DNA of 64,000 nt from Streptomyces daqingensis (GTDB lineage: Bacteria > Actinomycetota > Actinomycetes > Streptomycetales > Streptomycetaceae): positions 351,949-415,948 of the forward strand of contig NZ_BMMP01000003.1 of assembly GCF_014645895.1 (NCBI RefSeq), in the 5' to 3' direction. Within the stretch, counting starts at the first letter, position 1. The number at the start of each line of letters is the position of its first letter. A program made the position numbers and the translations under genes. Shown one piece after another: positions 25,181-35,681 of this stretch. Under the pieces are notes generated by a model. The model searched no databases. It saw nothing but the letters and a program-made list of their open reading frames with translations, and was not told the origin of the DNA.

Positions 25181-26200
25181 ATGGACCACTCCCTGCTGGA
25201 CGCCCTCCCCGAAGAGCACCGCGCCCGCCTCCGTGACGCGCCCCCCGGCAGGGACCTGGCGGCCCGCCCGATGCTCGCCACCCTCAGCGACAGGCGGGAC
25301 TTCGAAGGCGGCCGGTGGCTCTTCGAACGGAAGCTGGACGGCATCCGCGTCCTCGCCGTACGGGAGGGCGACGACGTCCGCCTGCTGTCGCGCACCGGGA
25401 AGCCCCTCAACGGCAGCTATCCGGAGATCGTCGACGCCCTCGCCGCGCAGGACTGCGACGACTTCACAGCCGACGGCGAGATCGTGGCCTTCGCCGGCGG
25501 CCGCACCTCCTTCGAGCGGCTGCAGCAGCGCATGCAGCTGACGGACCCGCGCCAGGCCCGCGCCACGGGCGTCGCCGTCACCTACTACCTCTTCGACCTG
25601 CTGCGCCTCGACGGGGCCGACGTCAGGGCCCTCCCGCTGCGGACACGCAAGCAACTGCTGCGCGGCGCCCTTCACTTCAGGGCCCCGCTGCGCTTCACCT
25701 CGCACCGCAACCAGGGCGGCCGGCAGCTCCTCGACGACGCATGCCGCCGCGGCTGGGAGGGGCTGATCGCCAAGGTGGCCGACGGGCGGTACGTCACCCG
25801 CCGCTCGCCGGACTGGCTGAAGCTGAAGTGCGAGGCGGGCCAGGAGTTCGTCATCGGCGGCTGCACCGAACCCTCCGGCAGCCGCGTCGGCTTCGGAGCG
25901 CTGCTGATCGGCTACCACCAGGAGGGGAAGCTGCGCTACGCCGGGAAAGTGGGCACCGGCTACGACAACGCGACACTGGTCTCTCTCCGCCGCCGCCTCG
26001 ACGAACTGGCCGTCGCGCGCTCGCCGTTCGCGGATCCCGTACGGGAGCGGGGCGCCCGGTGGGCGTCGCCGGAGCTCGTCGCGCAGATCGGCTTCACCGA
26101 GTGGACGCGGGACGGCAAGCTGCGCCACCCGCGCTTCCTCGGCCTCCGGGACGACAAGGACCCGCGGGAAGTCGTCCGCGAGGAGCCGCGGCAGGCGTGA
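25181..26200 (+). CDS. ATP-dependent DNA ligase (LigD/LigC ligase-domain type)
   Basis: A 339-residue stand-alone ligase of the bacterial NHEJ class. The AMP-accepting lysine is K51 in ERKLDGIR (motif I). Other nucleotidyltransferase motifs are TADGEIVAF (motif III), YYLFDLL, WEGLIAKV (motif IV) and WLKLKC (motif V), followed by the OB-fold region FVIGGCTEPSG and GALLIGYH. There is no polymerase or nuclease domain. The ATG at 25181 has AGAGGA upstream. No ku gene is adjacent in this window, so the repair partner would be elsewhere. Confidence 0.92.
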   Translation: MDHSLLDALPEEHRARLRDAPPGRDLAARPMLATLSDRRDFEGGRWLFERKLDGIRVLAVREGDDVRLLSRTGKPLNGSYPEIVDALAAQDCDDFTADGEIVAFAGGRTSFERLQQRMQLTDPRQARATGVAVTYYLFDLLRLDGADVRALPLRTRKQLLRGALHFRAPLRFTSHRNQGGRQLLDDACRRGWEGLIAKVADGRYVTRRSPDWLKLKCEAGQEFVIGGCTEPSGSRVGFGALLIGYHQEGKLRYAGKVGTGYDNATLVSLRRRLDELAVARSPFADPVRERGARWASPELVAQIGFTEWTRDGKLRHPRFLGLRDDKDPREVVREEPRQA

Positions 26201-26273
26201 CGACGGGCAGGCCGTCCCGGCGACCGCGGGTCCCGTGAGACGGTCCGCGAGCGGGACCGCCGTGCGGTGTGGC

Positions 26274-27287
26274 TCAGCGTCCCCGGTGTTCGCCGCGGGA
26301 GGCGGCCTTGCCGCTGCGTCCTCGTCCCGCCGAGGGGGCCGCTTCGGACAGCTGCTTCGCGCGTTTCCCGGCGTCCTCCGCGCGGCGGCGTGCCTCCCGC
26401 GCCGTCCGGCCGGCCTCCCGTTCGCTCTTGCGGCAACGTGTGTGCTCCCGTTCGGCCTCACGGAGTTCCTCGCGCAGCCGCTCCACTCTCTCCTCGGCCT
26501 CCTCCCGCGCCGACCGTGCCGCCTCCGCGTCGCCGTCGGCTGCGTCCGCCTCCCGCCACAGCTCGTCCGCCCGGACGGCGGCCTCCTCGGCCTCTCGGCG
26601 GGCGCGCTCCCCGGCCTGACGGGCCTCCTCGTCCGCTCGTGACCCGCCCTTGTCCTTCGCTGTGGGCGCGGTGCTGTCCGAGCGCCGCGCGCTCTTCGCG
26701 GAGGACGACGCGGTTCCGGCGGAGGAGGGCTTCCGCTTGCGTGCGCGTCCGTCCCCTGTGCGGCTCTGCGGGCCCGCGGCCTCGGCGGCGGCGTCGAACC
26801 CGACGGCGACGGACAGGGGCTTCGCAAGTCTCCCGCCGGCCCACTCCCGCGCGGCGCCCGGGTCGGACAGCACCGCCTGCAGCGTCCGCGCCACCTCCTG
26901 CTGGGCCTGCGGGCCGAGGGGCTGCCCGGCCTCCGAGGCGAGCCGCGCCGCCTGCCGGGCCAGGGCGGCCACGAGCTGGTGCTGCTTGTGGGAGAGGGCA
27001 CGCAGTTCCTGCCCGTCAAGGTCGCGGTGGGCGTCGCGCAGCTGTTCGCCGAGCCGCAGCAGCGGGGCGACGTCCTCCTGCTGCTCGCGCACGAGGAGGT
27101 TGCTCGCCCACGCGGCGAGGGTGGGGCGCCGCAGGCCGCGGATCTCACCGGCCAGGTCCCGCTGCCCCGCGGCCCGTGCCTGCCGCGCGCGGTCGTCCCG
27201 GGCCGCGGTGAACTCCTCCGGAAGCAGCCCGTACAGCTCGTCCGCTACCTCGTCCAGGTCCACACGGGCCTCCCGTGACCGGTACAT
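26274..27287 (-). CDS. Hypothetical coiled-coil protein, Ala/Glu/Arg-rich
   Basis: A 337-residue protein. The first 160 residues are helical with a conserved look (LYGLLPEEFTAARDDRARQ, and GLRRPTLAAWASNLLV). The rest is a long charged coiled coil of Ala/Arg/Glu repeats (about 215-320), separated by a basic Ser-rich linker. Similar proteins are widespread in streptomycetes, but I know of no function. The initiation context is weak. It converges with the DNA ligase gene. Confidence 0.7.
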   Translation of the reverse strand: MYRSREARVDLDEVADELYGLLPEEFTAARDDRARQARAAGQRDLAGEIRGLRRPTLAAWASNLLVREQQEDVAPLLRLGEQLRDAHRDLDGQELRALSHKQHQLVAALARQAARLASEAGQPLGPQAQQEVARTLQAVLSDPGAAREWAGGRLAKPLSVAVGFDAAAEAAGPQSRTGDGRARKRKPSSAGTASSSAKSARRSDSTAPTAKDKGGSRADEEARQAGERARREAEEAAVRADELWREADAADGDAEAARSAREEAEERVERLREELREAEREHTRCRKSEREAGRTAREARRRAEDAGKRAKQLSEAAPSAGRGRSGKAASRGEHRGR

Positions 27288-27418
27288 CCTGTTTCGCGAC
27301 GCTCACCTCGATTTCACCACCTGAAGTGCGCGCCGTCCCACGGGGCGCCGACCAGCGCACTCGTGCTCCCTGTGGACGATCTGTCGAACAAGGCCGCCGC
27401 TCGCTCTACGATCGCCGG

Positions 27419-27985
27419 ATGTCCCTTCGCCTCACACTGCTGGCCGCAAGCCGCAGTGCGTCGGTGCTCGACGCGCGGTTCGCGGACAGCCGCCCGCTCG
27501 ACCCGGCGGGGTGGCACGAGGTGCGCAGGGCGAAGCCGGCGCTGTCCTACCTGGCCGCCGCCGAGCTGCGGTACTGCTCGCCGTCGACCCGCTGCCGGGA
27601 GACCGCGGTCTCCCTCGGCCTGGCGCCTCTCGCCCAGCCCGCGCTGCGCGACTGCGACATGGGCCGGTGGAACGGTTCCACGCTCCAGCAGGTCACCGCC
27701 CGCGAACCCCGGGCCGTGAACGCATGGATGACCGACCCCCGCATGACACCGCACGGCGGCGAGTCGCTCGTCGCCTTCATCCAGCGCATCGGCGCGTGGA
27801 TCGACACCCGCCCGGTCGGCGACGGCTGGGTGGTCGCGGTCGTCGAGCCGGGCGTGCTGCGTGCCGCGCTGTGCTACGCCCTGAAGGCGCCGCCGCACTC
27901 GTTCTGGCACGTCGACGTGAAGCCGCTCGCCGCCGCGACGCTCTCGGGCCGTGCGGGCGAGTGGAGCCTGAGCCTCCAGTCCTGA
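27419..27985 (+). CDS. Histidine phosphatase superfamily protein, apparently lacking catalytic histidines
   Basis: A 188-residue protein. The SPSTRCRETAVSL motif, CDMGRWNGSTL and TPHGGESLVAFIQRI align with the conserved core of phosphoglycerate mutase-like phosphatases. The N-terminal RHG motif is replaced by a sequence such as LLAASRSASVL, and the usual late AHGG is VVEPGVLRAAL, so both catalytic histidines seem absent. It may bind a phospho-ligand without hydrolysis, or act as a scaffold. Such degenerate members recur in actinobacteria. The ATG at 27419 fixes the N-terminus close to the first strand. Confidence 0.8.
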   Translation: MSLRLTLLAASRSASVLDARFADSRPLDPAGWHEVRRAKPALSYLAAAELRYCSPSTRCRETAVSLGLAPLAQPALRDCDMGRWNGSTLQQVTAREPRAVNAWMTDPRMTPHGGESLVAFIQRIGAWIDTRPVGDGWVVAVVEPGVLRAALCYALKAPPHSFWHVDVKPLAAATLSGRAGEWSLSLQS

Positions 27986-28028
27986 GTCCGGGGGCGGAAG
28001 CCGGAGCGGTGGGGCGCCGCCTGCCGGG

Positions 28029-28547
28029 TCACGCCCGCCAGGGGCTCCTGGGAGGCATGACGTCCCTGTCGCGGAGCCGTCCGGTGATGGCGTGCAGCGG
28101 TCCGTGCCAGTGCGGGCGCAGCGCGGTCAGCACCAGGTACCGGGAGCGGGCGTCGAGGGCGCGGGCCGCGGAGGTGGCCGCGCGCAGCCCGCCGGCGTGG
28201 AGCACTTCGACGAGGTGGTGGAGCGTTCCGCCGCAGGCGGCCGTCACGTCCCGGGTGTCGGTGAGGTGGGAGAGGCTGCCGCCGGTCCGGCGGGCCGCCG
28301 ATTCGATCGCGGCGAGGACCCGCACGAGGTGTATGGGGCCGTCCTCCTCGTCGTCGGCCAGCAGCCGTGCGGCCTCGTCGGCTGCCGCCGGGCCCGCGGC
28401 CCCTCCGGTCTCCCACGAGGTTAGGAGGCGGGTGAGCGGCGCCTGGTCGATCCGGCGGGACGGCGCGTCCTCGTAGTCCGTGGAACGGATCCGGGGGAGA
28501 CGGTGCGACGCGGCGCCGCTCGGGTTCGCGCTCTTGTGACGTGCCAC
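28029..28547 (-). CDS. Hypothetical soluble helical protein
   Basis: A 172-residue protein starting at a GTG. It appears to be all-helical with no signal or membrane segment. Residues about 35-170 (LTRLLTSWETGG, HLVRVLAAIESAARRTGG, SRYLVLTALRPHWHGPL) look like a folded domain. The stop lies near the convergent phosphatase gene. No family was recognised. Confidence 0.6.
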   Translation of the reverse strand: MARHKSANPSGAASHRLPRIRSTDYEDAPSRRIDQAPLTRLLTSWETGGAAGPAAADEAARLLADDEEDGPIHLVRVLAAIESAARRTGGSLSHLTDTRDVTAACGGTLHHLVEVLHAGGLRAATSAARALDARSRYLVLTALRPHWHGPLHAITGRLRDRDVMPPRSPWRA

Positions 28548-28728
28548 TTCACTTCGCTTCTACTCGGCCGGGACCTGCAGCGCGGCCGGCTCTGCTGCCG
28601 CCGTTACGTCCCGTTCTGTCGCAAGCAGAATCCTCGTTGTCCCCGGCGGGAGGGGCATGTCCGGTCTCCGGCAACGTTCGGACCGCGCTCGTTGCCCGCT
28701 TCGCACGTCCGAGCGCGCCCGCTCACCG

Positions 28729-28755
28729 CCTGACCGGCCTCCCGGCCCGGTCAGG
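28729..28755. terminator. 9-bp hairpin overlapping the MerR/HEAT gene stop
   Basis: CCTGACCGG and its complement CCGGTCAGG enclose 9 bases, with the right arm overlapping the stop codon at 28751-28753. It is a likely terminator of the minus-strand HEAT/MerR operon. Confidence 0.5.
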
Positions 28756-29761
28756 AACCGCCGTCGTGGCCGCGCAGCTGGAGCAGGTATGCGGCTGTCA
28801 GCGCGACGGCGCGGTCCTCGTCGTGCGACAGCTCCACCAGCGCGCGGGAGGCCGTCGGGCCGGGGATGTCCGCGAGCGCCTGGGTCAGCCGTCCGCGGGC
28901 CGCCGCTCCGACGGAGGCGCCGGCGAGGCGCCCGGCGAGCCGGCCCGCGATCTCCTCCGCCGTGGCGTCCACGCCGGCCAGGACGCTCAGGGCATCGGCC
29001 GCGTCGGTGTCGTTCCTTCCCTCCGCGATCATGTCGATCAGTACCGGGATCCCGTCCGCCTCCCCGCGCGACCCGAGCGCCAGGGCAGCCTGCCCGCGGA
29101 CCTGCGTGTCCGGGCTCGCGAGGGCGTCACGCAGCCGCCCGGCCGCCTCCTCGCCGGGAATCTCGGCCAGGGCCCGTACGGCGCGCTCCCGCACCGCCGC
29201 CGCAGTCGAGCCGAGGCCCTCCGCCAGCAGCTCCGCGCCCCGGCCGCCGGAACGCGCCAGCGCCCATCTGAGGGCTCCGGCGACGTTCGGGTCCGTCTCG
29301 CGCAGCGCCGCCTCGGCCAGGGCTTCGACGGGCACGGGAGGTTCGTCCGCGGACAGGGCAGCGCGCTGCCGCATGCCGGCGCTCTCCGATCCCAGCGCCT
29401 GGAGGAGCGAAACGGTGCGCAGAACGTCGTCCCAGCCGCCCGGTTCCGCGGCGTCGATCCGGCGCAGCCGCGTGAGCAGTTCGGTCTCGGCGGCGATGCG
29501 CTCGCGCGTCCGGCGGACGAGGTCGCCGACGAGCGCCGAAGGCGTGAAGCCGGGGTCCTCCAGCGCGCGAGCGATCTCGCGCAGCGACAATCCCAGCGTC
29601 CGCAGGCTCTCCACGTGGAAGATCCGCCTGATGTCGTCCTCGGAGTACTCCCGGTAGCCGGAGCCCGTGCGGCCCGAGGGCCGTACCAGGCCGAGCGACT
29701 CGTAGTGCCTGAGCATGCGGGCACTGACCCCGGACCGTCGCGCCACCTCACCGATCAGCAC
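28751..29761 (-). CDS. MerR family regulator fused to HEAT repeats
   Basis: About 336 residues. The N-terminal MerR helix-turn-helix starts at once (VLIGEVARRSGVSARMLRHYESLGLV) and continues through the dimerisation helix (about 90-120). From about 140 on, HEAT/armadillo-type repeats occur (for example AVRERAVRALAEIPGEEAAGRLRDALASPDTQVRGQAALALG). The GTG at 29761 follows GAGGAGGGACGG and matches the usual MerR N-terminus; a start at 29791 would add ten residues and overlap the upstream HEAT gene by 14 bases. HEAT repeats as an effector domain imply protein-partner sensing. It probably controls its own operon through the site at 30466. Confidence 0.85.
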   Translation of the reverse strand: MLIGEVARRSGVSARMLRHYESLGLVRPSGRTGSGYREYSEDDIRRIFHVESLRTLGLSLREIARALEDPGFTPSALVGDLVRRTRERIAAETELLTRLRRIDAAEPGGWDDVLRTVSLLQALGSESAGMRQRAALSADEPPVPVEALAEAALRETDPNVAGALRWALARSGGRGAELLAEGLGSTAAAVRERAVRALAEIPGEEAAGRLRDALASPDTQVRGQAALALGSRGEADGIPVLIDMIAEGRNDTDAADALSVLAGVDATAEEIAGRLAGRLAGASVGAAARGRLTQALADIPGPTASRALVELSHDEDRAVALTAAYLLQLRGHDGGS

Positions 29762-29777
29762 GTCCTGCCGTCCCTCC

Positions 29778-30437
29778 TCAACCGGACCCACCGAGGGCCA
29801 CGATGCGCTTGGCCTCCTCGACCGCGGACTCGAACCCGGCGTCCGGCTCCCACAGGAGCCGCTGTGTGGCGAGCGCGTGGGCGCGCACCCGCGGATCCGG
29901 CGCCGCCGCCGTGGCTTCGAGCGCCGGCTCGATCACATCACCCAGCGACACGAGTGCCCGGCTGAGACTCAGCTGCATCTCCCGCCCGCCGCGCCCGAGT
30001 TGCCCCACCAGCACCGCGGCCAGCGCGGACCGCTCGCCGTCCGGGACGAGCACGGCCGCCGCCCGCCAGGCGCTGCGCGCCACCTCCTCGTCGGCGTCGG
30101 TCAGCAGGGCCTGCGTGATAGCCGGCCAGGCCCGCGGGTCTTCGATCTTGGACAGCGTGTGCAGGGCCTGGCTGCGTGCCTGACCGGACCCCGAACGGAC
30201 TTCGCGCAGCAGCGCCGGGAGCGTCAGTCCGACGGAGTGGCGGGTGAGCGCCCAGGTCAGCATGTCGCGGACGAAGAACTCCGGCTCGACCGCGCACCGC
30301 TCGACGAGCTTGCCGACGAAGCGCGCGTCGGGCGCGGTGCCGGCGGCCAGAGCGGCCCGCAGCCGTACGGACGGCCGGTCGTCCTCCAGCCCTCGCAGCG
30401 CCCGTACCGCGTCCGCGTCCCATTCCGAGATCGTCAT
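29778..30437 (-). CDS. HEAT repeat protein
   Basis: A 219-residue protein composed almost wholly of HEAT-like helix pairs (RPSVRLRAALAAG, SGQARSQALHTLSKIEDPRAWPAI, DEEVARSAWRAAAVLV). There is no signal peptide or enzyme motif. The ATG at 30437 follows AGGAGGT. It is the first gene of a two-gene operon with the MerR/HEAT regulator, which it may bind through the shared repeat type. This gene pair recurs in streptomycetes. Confidence 0.85.
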   Translation of the reverse strand: MTISEWDADAVRALRGLEDDRPSVRLRAALAAGTAPDARFVGKLVERCAVEPEFFVRDMLTWALTRHSVGLTLPALLREVRSGSGQARSQALHTLSKIEDPRAWPAITQALLTDADEEVARSAWRAAAVLVPDGERSALAAVLVGQLGRGGREMQLSLSRALVSLGDVIEPALEATAAAPDPRVRAHALATQRLLWEPDAGFESAVEEAKRIVALGGSG

Positions 30438-30465
30438 CGAGGCACCTCCTGACCGTCAGTGAATG

Positions 30466-30484
30466 CCTTGCCACGGTGTCAAGG
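30466..30484. promoter_or_regulatory. MerR-type operator upstream of the HEAT/MerR operon
   Basis: CCTTGCCACGGTGTCAAGG is a 19-bp inverted repeat with one mismatched pair, the CCTTG-N9-CAAGG form typical of MerR operators located between -35 and -10. A TTGACC/TTGACA hexamer lies on the minus strand just beside it, and the start codon is 29 bases downstream. Confidence 0.8.
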
Positions 30485-30542
30485 TCAAGCGGCCACCGCG
30501 CGACCGCCGCCCCCGCCCGCGCGGGGACCTCTTACCCCCTCT

Positions 30543-31623
<1,081 letters not shown>

Positions 31624-31672
31624 ACGCCCGGGGCGACCGTACGGCCGGCGGCGAAGCGAACGGAGAAGCAGA

Positions 31673-32824
31673 GTGAGTGTGACAGCGGCGAAAGGTTTCA
31701 CCGCGGCCGGTGTCGCCGCCGGCATCAAGGACAGCGGCGGCCTGGACCTGGCGCTCGTCGTCAACGCGGGACCGCGCCGCGCGGCGGCGGGCGTCTTCAC
31801 CTCCAACCGCGTCAAGGCGGCGCCGGTGCTCTGGTCCGAGCAGGTGCTCAAGGGCGGGCAGGTGGGCGCCGTCGTCCTCAACTCCGGTGGCGCGAACGCC
31901 TGCACCGGCCCCGAGGGCTTCCAGGACACCCACGCGACAGCGGAGGCGGCGGCCCTGGCGCTGGAGGACAGCGCGGGCGAGATCGCCGTCGCCTCGACCG
32001 GTCTGATCGGCACGCGTCTCCCCATGGACCGGCTGCTGCCGGGCGTCGCCGAGGCCGCCGGGCAGCTGAGTCCCCACGGCGGTGAGAAGGCGGCCATCGC
32101 CATCAAGACCACCGACACGGTCCACAAGACGGCGGTGCACGAGGGCGACGGCTGGACGGTCGGCGGCATGGCCAAGGGCGCGGGAATGCTCGCCCCCGGA
32201 CTCGCCACCATGCTGGTCGTCCTCACCACGGACGCCGACCTCGAAGCCCCCGTGCTCGACAGGGCCCTGCGGGAGTCGACGCGTACGACCTTCGACCGCG
32301 TCGACTCCGACGGCTGCATGTCCACCAACGACACTGTGCTGCTGCTCGCCTCGGGTGCGTCCCAAGCAGTCCCGGACGAGGCGGAGTTCACCGAAGGGGT
32401 CCGCGCCGTCTGCGCCGACCTCGCCCAGCAGCTCGTCCGCGACGCGGAAGGCGCCTCGAAGGACATCCGCATCGAGGTCGTCGGCGCGGCGAGCGAGGAG
32501 GACGCGGTACTGGCCGGGCGGTCCGTCGCCCGCAACAACCTGCTCAAGTGCGCCGTGCACGGCGAGGACCCCAACTGGGGCCGGGTGCTCTCCGCGATCG
32601 GCACCACCGACGCCGTCTTCGACCCCGACCGGCTGAACGTCGCCATCAACGGCGTGTGGGTCTGCAAGAACGGCGCCGTGGGGGAGGACCGGGACAAGGT
32701 CGACATGCGCTACCGCGAGGTCGCCATCACCGCCGACCTCGCCGCCGGCTCCTCGTCCGCCGTGATCTGGACGAACGACCTGACCGCCGACTACGTGCAC
32801 GAGAACAGCGCCTACAGCTCATGA
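31673..32824 (+). CDS. argJ: Bifunctional ornithine acetyltransferase/N-acetylglutamate synthase
   Basis: A 383-residue protein that transfers the acetyl group from N-acetylornithine to glutamate, making the pathway cyclic. The self-cleavage site lies in the [15 protein letters not shown] motif, with T179 (32207-32209) as the expected nucleophile and new N-terminus of the beta chain. The GTG start has a GGAGAAG site. The stop overlaps the argB start (ATGA at 32821). Confidence 0.97.
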   Translation: MSVTAAKGFTAAGVAAGIKDSGGLDLALVVNAGPRRAAAGVFTSNRVKAAPVLWSEQVLKGGQVGAVVLNSGGANACTGPEGFQDTHATAEAAALALEDSAGEIAVASTGLIGTRLPMDRLLPGVAEAAGQLSPHGGEKAAIAIKTTDTVHKTAVHEGDGWTVGGMAKGAGMLAPGLATMLVVLTTDADLEAPVLDRALRESTRTTFDRVDSDGCMSTNDTVLLLASGASQAVPDEAEFTEGVRAVCADLAQQLVRDAEGASKDIRIEVVGAASEEDAVLAGRSVARNNLLKCAVHGEDPNWGRVLSAIGTTDAVFDPDRLNVAINGVWVCKNGAVGEDRDKVDMRYREVAITADLAAGSSSAVIWTNDLTADYVHENSAYSS

Positions 32825-33780
32825 GCACACCGACGACACCCGCCGCGTCCGTCCCCGCCGCACGCAAGCACACCGCCCTCCCCAAGGCCCGCACCCTCAT
32901 CGAGGCGCTTCCCTGGCTCACCCGGCACAACGGCAGGACCGTCGTCATCAAGTTCGGCGGCAACGCGATGGTCGACGAGGAGCTCAAGGCCGCCTTCGCC
33001 CAGGACGTCGTCTTCCTGCGGCAGGCCGGGCTGCGCCCCGTCGTGGTGCACGGCGGAGGACCCCAGATCAGCGCCCAGCTCGAAAAGCTGGGCCTGGAAT
33101 CGGAGTTCAAGGCGGGACTGCGCGTGACGACGCCCGAGACGATGGACGTCGTACGGATGGTCCTCGCGGGCCAGGTGCAGCGCGAGCTGGTCAACCTGCT
33201 CAACCAGCACGGTCCCCTGGCGGTGGGGATGACCGGCGAGGACGCGCACATCATGGCGGCGACGAAGCGCTACGCCACGGTCGACGGGCACCCGGTCGAC
33301 ATCGGCCGCGTCGGCGACATCGCGAGCATCGAGACCGGCGCGATCCAGGCCCTGCTCGACGACGGCCGCATCCCCGTCATCTCCTCCATCGCCCGCAGCA
33401 CCGACGACGAGGACGGCGGCCCCGGCGGAGGCGTCTACAACGTCAACGCCGACACGGCGGCCGCCGCGCTCGCCGCCGCTCTCGGCGCGGAGACGCTGAT
33501 GGTGCTCACCGACGTCGAGGGCCTGTACGCGGACTGGCCGAACAGCGACGAGGTCGTCAGCGAACTCACGGCCGCCGAGCTGGAAGAGCTGCTCCCGGGG
33601 CTGGCGAGCGGCATGGTCCCCAAGATGGAGGGCTGCCTGCACGCCGTACGCAACGGCGTCCGCACGGCCCGGGTGCTGGACGGCCGCGTGCAGCACTCGA
33701 TCCTGCTGGAGATCTTCACCGACGAGGGCATCGGGACGATGGTCGTACCGGACAAGCGCGAAGGGAAGCCCACACCATGA
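32821..33780 (+). CDS. argB: Acetylglutamate kinase
   Basis: A 319-residue amino-acid kinase that phosphorylates N-acetylglutamate. It has IKFGGNAM near residue 41, [10 protein letters not shown], and the C-terminal GGVYNVNAD and ATP-binding KMEGCLHAV segments. The roughly 25-residue N-terminal extension resembles that of arginine-inhibited hexameric kinases. Start and stop overlap neighbours by four bases, so translation is coupled through argJ-B-D. Confidence 0.97.
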   Translation: MSTPTTPAASVPAARKHTALPKARTLIEALPWLTRHNGRTVVIKFGGNAMVDEELKAAFAQDVVFLRQAGLRPVVVHGGGPQISAQLEKLGLESEFKAGLRVTTPETMDVVRMVLAGQVQRELVNLLNQHGPLAVGMTGEDAHIMAATKRYATVDGHPVDIGRVGDIASIETGAIQALLDDGRIPVISSIARSTDDEDGGPGGGVYNVNADTAAAALAAALGAETLMVLTDVEGLYADWPNSDEVVSELTAAELEELLPGLASGMVPKMEGCLHAVRNGVRTARVLDGRVQHSILLEIFTDEGIGTMVVPDKREGKPTP

Positions 33781-35039
33781 GCACCGCGAGCGGAGCGGGA
33801 AGCACCACCACCGCAGCGGCGGGCGCGGTCCGCGACGGCGCGGACGGCACCGCCAACTCCGCGCTCACCAGGCGCTGGCAGTCCTCGCTGCTGGACAACT
33901 ACGGCACCCCGCGCGTGCCCCTCACCCACGGGCGGGGCGCCACGTTCTGGGACGCCGAGGGCAAGGCCTACACCGACTTCGTCGGCGGTATCGCCGTCAA
34001 CGCGCTCGGCACCGCGCACCCGGCCGTCGTTCGGGCCGTGTCCGAGCAGATCGCCACCCTCGGGCACGTCTCGAACCTCTTCGTCGCCGAGCCCCCGGTG
34101 GCGCTGGCCGAGCGGCTCCTCGAACTGGCGGGCAGGGACGGGCGCGTCTACTTCTGCAACTCGGGTGCGGAGGCCGTCGAAGCGGCCGTCAAGGCGGGGC
34201 GGCGGACAGGCCGTACGCACATGGTCGCGGCCGAAGGCGGCTTCCACGGCCGCACGATGGGCGCCCTGGCGCTGACGGGGCAGCCCGCGAAGCAGCAGCC
34301 GTTCGAGCCGCTGCCCGGCGACGTCACGCACGTTCCCTACGGGGACGTGGACGCCCTCCGCGCCGCCGTCACCACGGACACGGCCCTCCTCGTGCTGGAA
34401 CCGGTGCAGGGCGAGAACGGCGTCGTCGTCCCGCCCGAGGGCTATCTCGCGGCGGCCCGCGACATCACCCGCGAGACCGGCACGCTCCTCGTCGTGGACG
34501 AGATCCAGACAGGTATCGGACGTACCGGCCACTGGTTCGCGTGCCAGGCCCAGGGCGTGGAACCGGACGTCATCACCCTCGCCAAGGGCCTCGGCGGCGG
34601 GCTGCCCCTGGGGGCGACGATGCTCTTCGGGGAGGCGGCGCAGCTGCTGACCCCGGGTCAGCACGGCTCCACCTTCGGCGGCAACCCCGTCGCATGCGCC
34701 GCCGCCCTCGCCGTGCTCGACACCCTCGCCGAGGACGAACTCCCAGCACACGCACTGCGGTTGGGGGCACGGCTGCGTGACGCGATCTGGTCGCTCGGGC
34801 ACCCGCTCGTAGAGCGGGTCCGCGGGGCGGGACTGCTGCTGGGTATCGTGCTCACCGAGCCCGTCGCACCCGGAGTGCAACAAGCGGCTCAGGATGCGGG
34901 ATTCCTGGTCAACGCGGTCGCGCCGGACGTCGTACGGCTCGCTCCGCCGCTGATCGTCTCCGACGGCGAGGTGGACGCTCTCGTCAGGGCCCTCCCCGGC
35001 GTCCTGGACGCGGTGGACGGCGGGCGTCCGAGCCGATGA
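33777..35039 (+). CDS. argD: Acetylornithine aminotransferase
   Basis: A 420-residue class-III PLP aminotransferase. It shows [25 protein letters not shown], and the PLP-lysine context [15 protein letters not shown]. The first 35 residues are a Ser/Thr/Ala-rich extension before the usual N-terminus. It overlaps argB (33777-33780) and argR (35036-35039) by ATGA junctions. Confidence 0.96.
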   Translation: MSTASGAGSTTTAAAGAVRDGADGTANSALTRRWQSSLLDNYGTPRVPLTHGRGATFWDAEGKAYTDFVGGIAVNALGTAHPAVVRAVSEQIATLGHVSNLFVAEPPVALAERLLELAGRDGRVYFCNSGAEAVEAAVKAGRRTGRTHMVAAEGGFHGRTMGALALTGQPAKQQPFEPLPGDVTHVPYGDVDALRAAVTTDTALLVLEPVQGENGVVVPPEGYLAAARDITRETGTLLVVDEIQTGIGRTGHWFACQAQGVEPDVITLAKGLGGGLPLGATMLFGEAAQLLTPGQHGSTFGGNPVACAAALAVLDTLAEDELPAHALRLGARLRDAIWSLGHPLVERVRGAGLLLGIVLTEPVAPGVQQAAQDAGFLVNAVAPDVVRLAPPLIVSDGEVDALVRALPGVLDAVDGGRPSR

Positions 35040-35620
35040 GCCGAAGGGGATGGACCGGGGCGATGACCGACGGGTACGCGCACGAACGGGAGCTGGGAAA
35101 CGGGCACGCCGGGCAGGCGGTACCGCAGACCCGTACGGCCCGGCACCGCCGGATCGTCGACATCCTCAACCGGCAGCCGGTCCGCTCGCAGAGCCAGCTC
35201 GCCAAGCTCCTCGCAGACGACGGGCTGTCGGTCACGCAGGCCACCCTCTCCCGCGACCTGGACGAACTGGGCGCGGTGAAGATCCGCAACACGGGCGGAG
35301 AGCTGATCTACGCCGTGCCCGGTGAGGGCGGCGACCGCACGCCGAAGGCGCCGCTGGGCGAGTCCGCCAGCGAGGCCCGCATGGCGCGGCTGGCCGGTGA
35401 ACTCCTCATCTCCGCCGAGGCGTCGGCGAACCTGGTGGTGCTGCGCACGCCGCCCGGCGCCGCGCAGTTCCTCGCCTCGGCGATCGACCAGGCAGGCGTG
35501 CACGACATCATCGGCACCATCGCCGGTGACGACACGCTCCTGCTCATCAGCCGGGCCCCCGAGGGCGGGCAGGCGCTCGCGGAGCACCTGCTGAACCTGG
35601 CGCAGAAGGAGCACCACTAG
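35036..35620 (+). CDS. argR: Arginine repressor
   Basis: A 194-residue regulator. The winged helix ([42 protein letters not shown]) lies at about residues 38-80. The C-terminal oligomerisation and arginine-binding domain carries [19 protein letters not shown] and [12 protein letters not shown]. It is the last gene of argCJBDR and likely binds the sites before argC and argG with arginine as co-repressor. An internal ATG at residue 10 is an alternative start. Confidence 0.96.
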   Translation: MSRRGWTGAMTDGYAHERELGNGHAGQAVPQTRTARHRRIVDILNRQPVRSQSQLAKLLADDGLSVTQATLSRDLDELGAVKIRNTGGELIYAVPGEGGDRTPKAPLGESASEARMARLAGELLISAEASANLVVLRTPPGAAQFLASAIDQAGVHDIIGTIAGDDTLLLISRAPEGGQALAEHLLNLAQKEHH

Positions 35621-35631
35621 AGCTGCCCCTC

Positions 35632-35671
35632 CAGGGCCCCGCGGAGATCCGGCGACGGGTACGGGGCCCTG
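35632..35671. terminator. Bidirectional hairpin between argR and the BASS transporter gene
   Basis: CAGGGCCCCG and its exact complement enclose 20 bases in the gap between convergent genes. The stem is 10 bp. It probably terminates both transcripts. Confidence 0.6.
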
Positions 35672-35681
35672 CCGCGTTCCG

